DNA from: Pseudomonas cuatrocienegasensis
GTDB taxonomy: Bacteria > Pseudomonadota > Gammaproteobacteria > Pseudomonadales > Pseudomonadaceae
DNA: 39,765 bases
Direction of reading: 5' to 3'
Assembly (NCBI RefSeq): GCF_900110925.1
Contig: NZ_FOFP01000021.1
Span: 47,492 to 87,256, forward strand
The position numbers and the translations under genes were made by a program. Below the pieces are notes generated by a model. That model was given only the letters and a program-made list of their open reading frames with translations. It was not told where the DNA came from and made no database searches. Positions 39,411 through 39,765 of this stretch are shown here, one piece after another (the first letter of the stretch is position 1; each line of letters begins with the position of its first letter).

Positions 39411-39765
39411 TAGTGGTCAACTAATCCCGGACACCTCGATAGGTCGTTCCGACGCCATCGTTTGTTCGTAAACGGTCGGTGGCAGATATCCCAGTTTCGA
39501 ATGCAGTCGCTCGTTATTGTAAAACCCAGCGATATATTCAGTGATGTCGCGTGTCGCTTCGGCATGGTTGGCATAATCGCGCCGCCATACCCGCTCCATT
39601 TTCAAGCTCAGGAAGAAGCGCTCCATCACTGAGTTATCCCAGCAGTTACCTTTACGACTCATGCTCTGCTGCATATCGTTTCTGGCCAACAGTGCTCTAT
39701 AGCTCGCGCTGGCGTATTGGCTGCCGCGATCCGAGTGAGCGATCAGACCCGGTGGCGGTTGGCGC
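39411..39765 (-). mobile_element. IS3-family insertion sequence, 3' part, running off the window
   Basis: Contains the end of the transposase gene. The element boundary is probably at or near the TAGTGGTCAACTAATCCCGG sequence at 39411-39430, the likely terminal inverted repeat, but the other end is outside the window and the border is inferred. No target duplication can be checked. Confidence 0.75.
39417..39765 (-). CDS. IS3-family transposase (OrfB), C-terminal part
   Basis: About 115 residues are visible, open to the window edge with no start. The integrase-core pieces are GLIAHSDRGSQYAS (second catalytic Asp), SMSRKGNCWDNSVMERFFLSLKMERVW (catalytic Glu in the WDN-x-ME segment) and the C-terminal YIAGFYNNERLHSKLGYLPP typical of IS3 OrfB. 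It catalyses strand transfer during transposition, normally as an OrfAB frameshift product. The visible part is intact; whether the whole gene is active cannot be told. Confidence 0.93.
   Translation of the reverse strand, partial: RQPPPGLIAHSDRGSQYASASYRALLARNDMQQSMSRKGNCWDNSVMERFFLSLKMERVWRRDYANHAEATRDITEYIAGFYNNERLHSKLGYLPPTVYEQTMASERPIEVSGIS

Overview
The window is high-GC chromosomal DNA of a Pseudomonas or very close relative. This rests on the family composition (UvrD, DksA2/FolE2 zinc-sparing set, LemA/DUF2207, DUF294 plus exonuclease, YbaL), on AGGAG-like ribosome binding sites, and on several classes of Pseudomonas-style intergenic palindromes. No rRNA, tRNA or CRISPR array was seen. 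The last 355 bases hold the 3' end of an IS3-family element that runs off the window.

Layout. 0-3 kb: a membrane PAS-GGDEF-EAL c-di-GMP protein. 3-3.6 kb: a gene-poor stretch with what looks like a decayed fragment of a filamentous-haemagglutinin/CdiA-type exoprotein. 3.6-12.7 kb: a catabolic unit in which a LysR regulator faces a family-5 (Dpp/Opp-type) ABC importer (binding protein, two permeases, one fused double ATPase), followed by an amidase-signature hydrolase and D-serine ammonia-lyase DsdA. 12.8-17.3 kb: uvrD, an orphan TRAP-type binding lipoprotein and a Tim44-domain membrane protein. 17.3-19.1 kb: a small coiled-coil membrane protein, an ElaA-type acetyltransferase and a SUKH protein.

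19.1-25 kb: a FadR-type GntR regulator, a short-chain dehydrogenase, and a divergent class-III aminotransferase, glutamine-synthetase-like ligase and second dehydrogenase. The SDR/aminotransferase divergent promoter carries two identical palindromes 63 bp apart. This looks like an amine or amino-alcohol degradation cluster. A hot-dog thioesterase follows. 25.2-28.3 kb: YbaL-type cation/proton antiporter, a DUF3301 protein and an alpha/beta hydrolase.

28.5-33.8 kb: a zinc-limitation region with two COG0523 (CobW) GTPases, a DUF1826 protein, dksA2 and folE2. A Zur-like box lies between divergent dksA2 and folE2. A tandem array of about 110-bp REP/BIME units sits between two convergent genes here. 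33.8-36.4 kb: lemA and a DUF2207 protein. 36.5-39.2 kb: a cNMP-binding/CBS/DUF294 protein overlapping a DnaQ-like exonuclease. 39.2-39.8 kb: composite palindromic repeats and the partial IS3 element.

The two most distinctive systems are the ABC importer-amidase-DsdA unit (uptake and use of a D-serine-bearing amide or peptide is my inference) and the GntR-controlled aminotransferase/ligase/SDR cluster. Neither is proven novel from sequence alone. Gene starts were reset to internal ATG/GTG codons where a ribosome binding site, signal peptide or family N terminus supported it.
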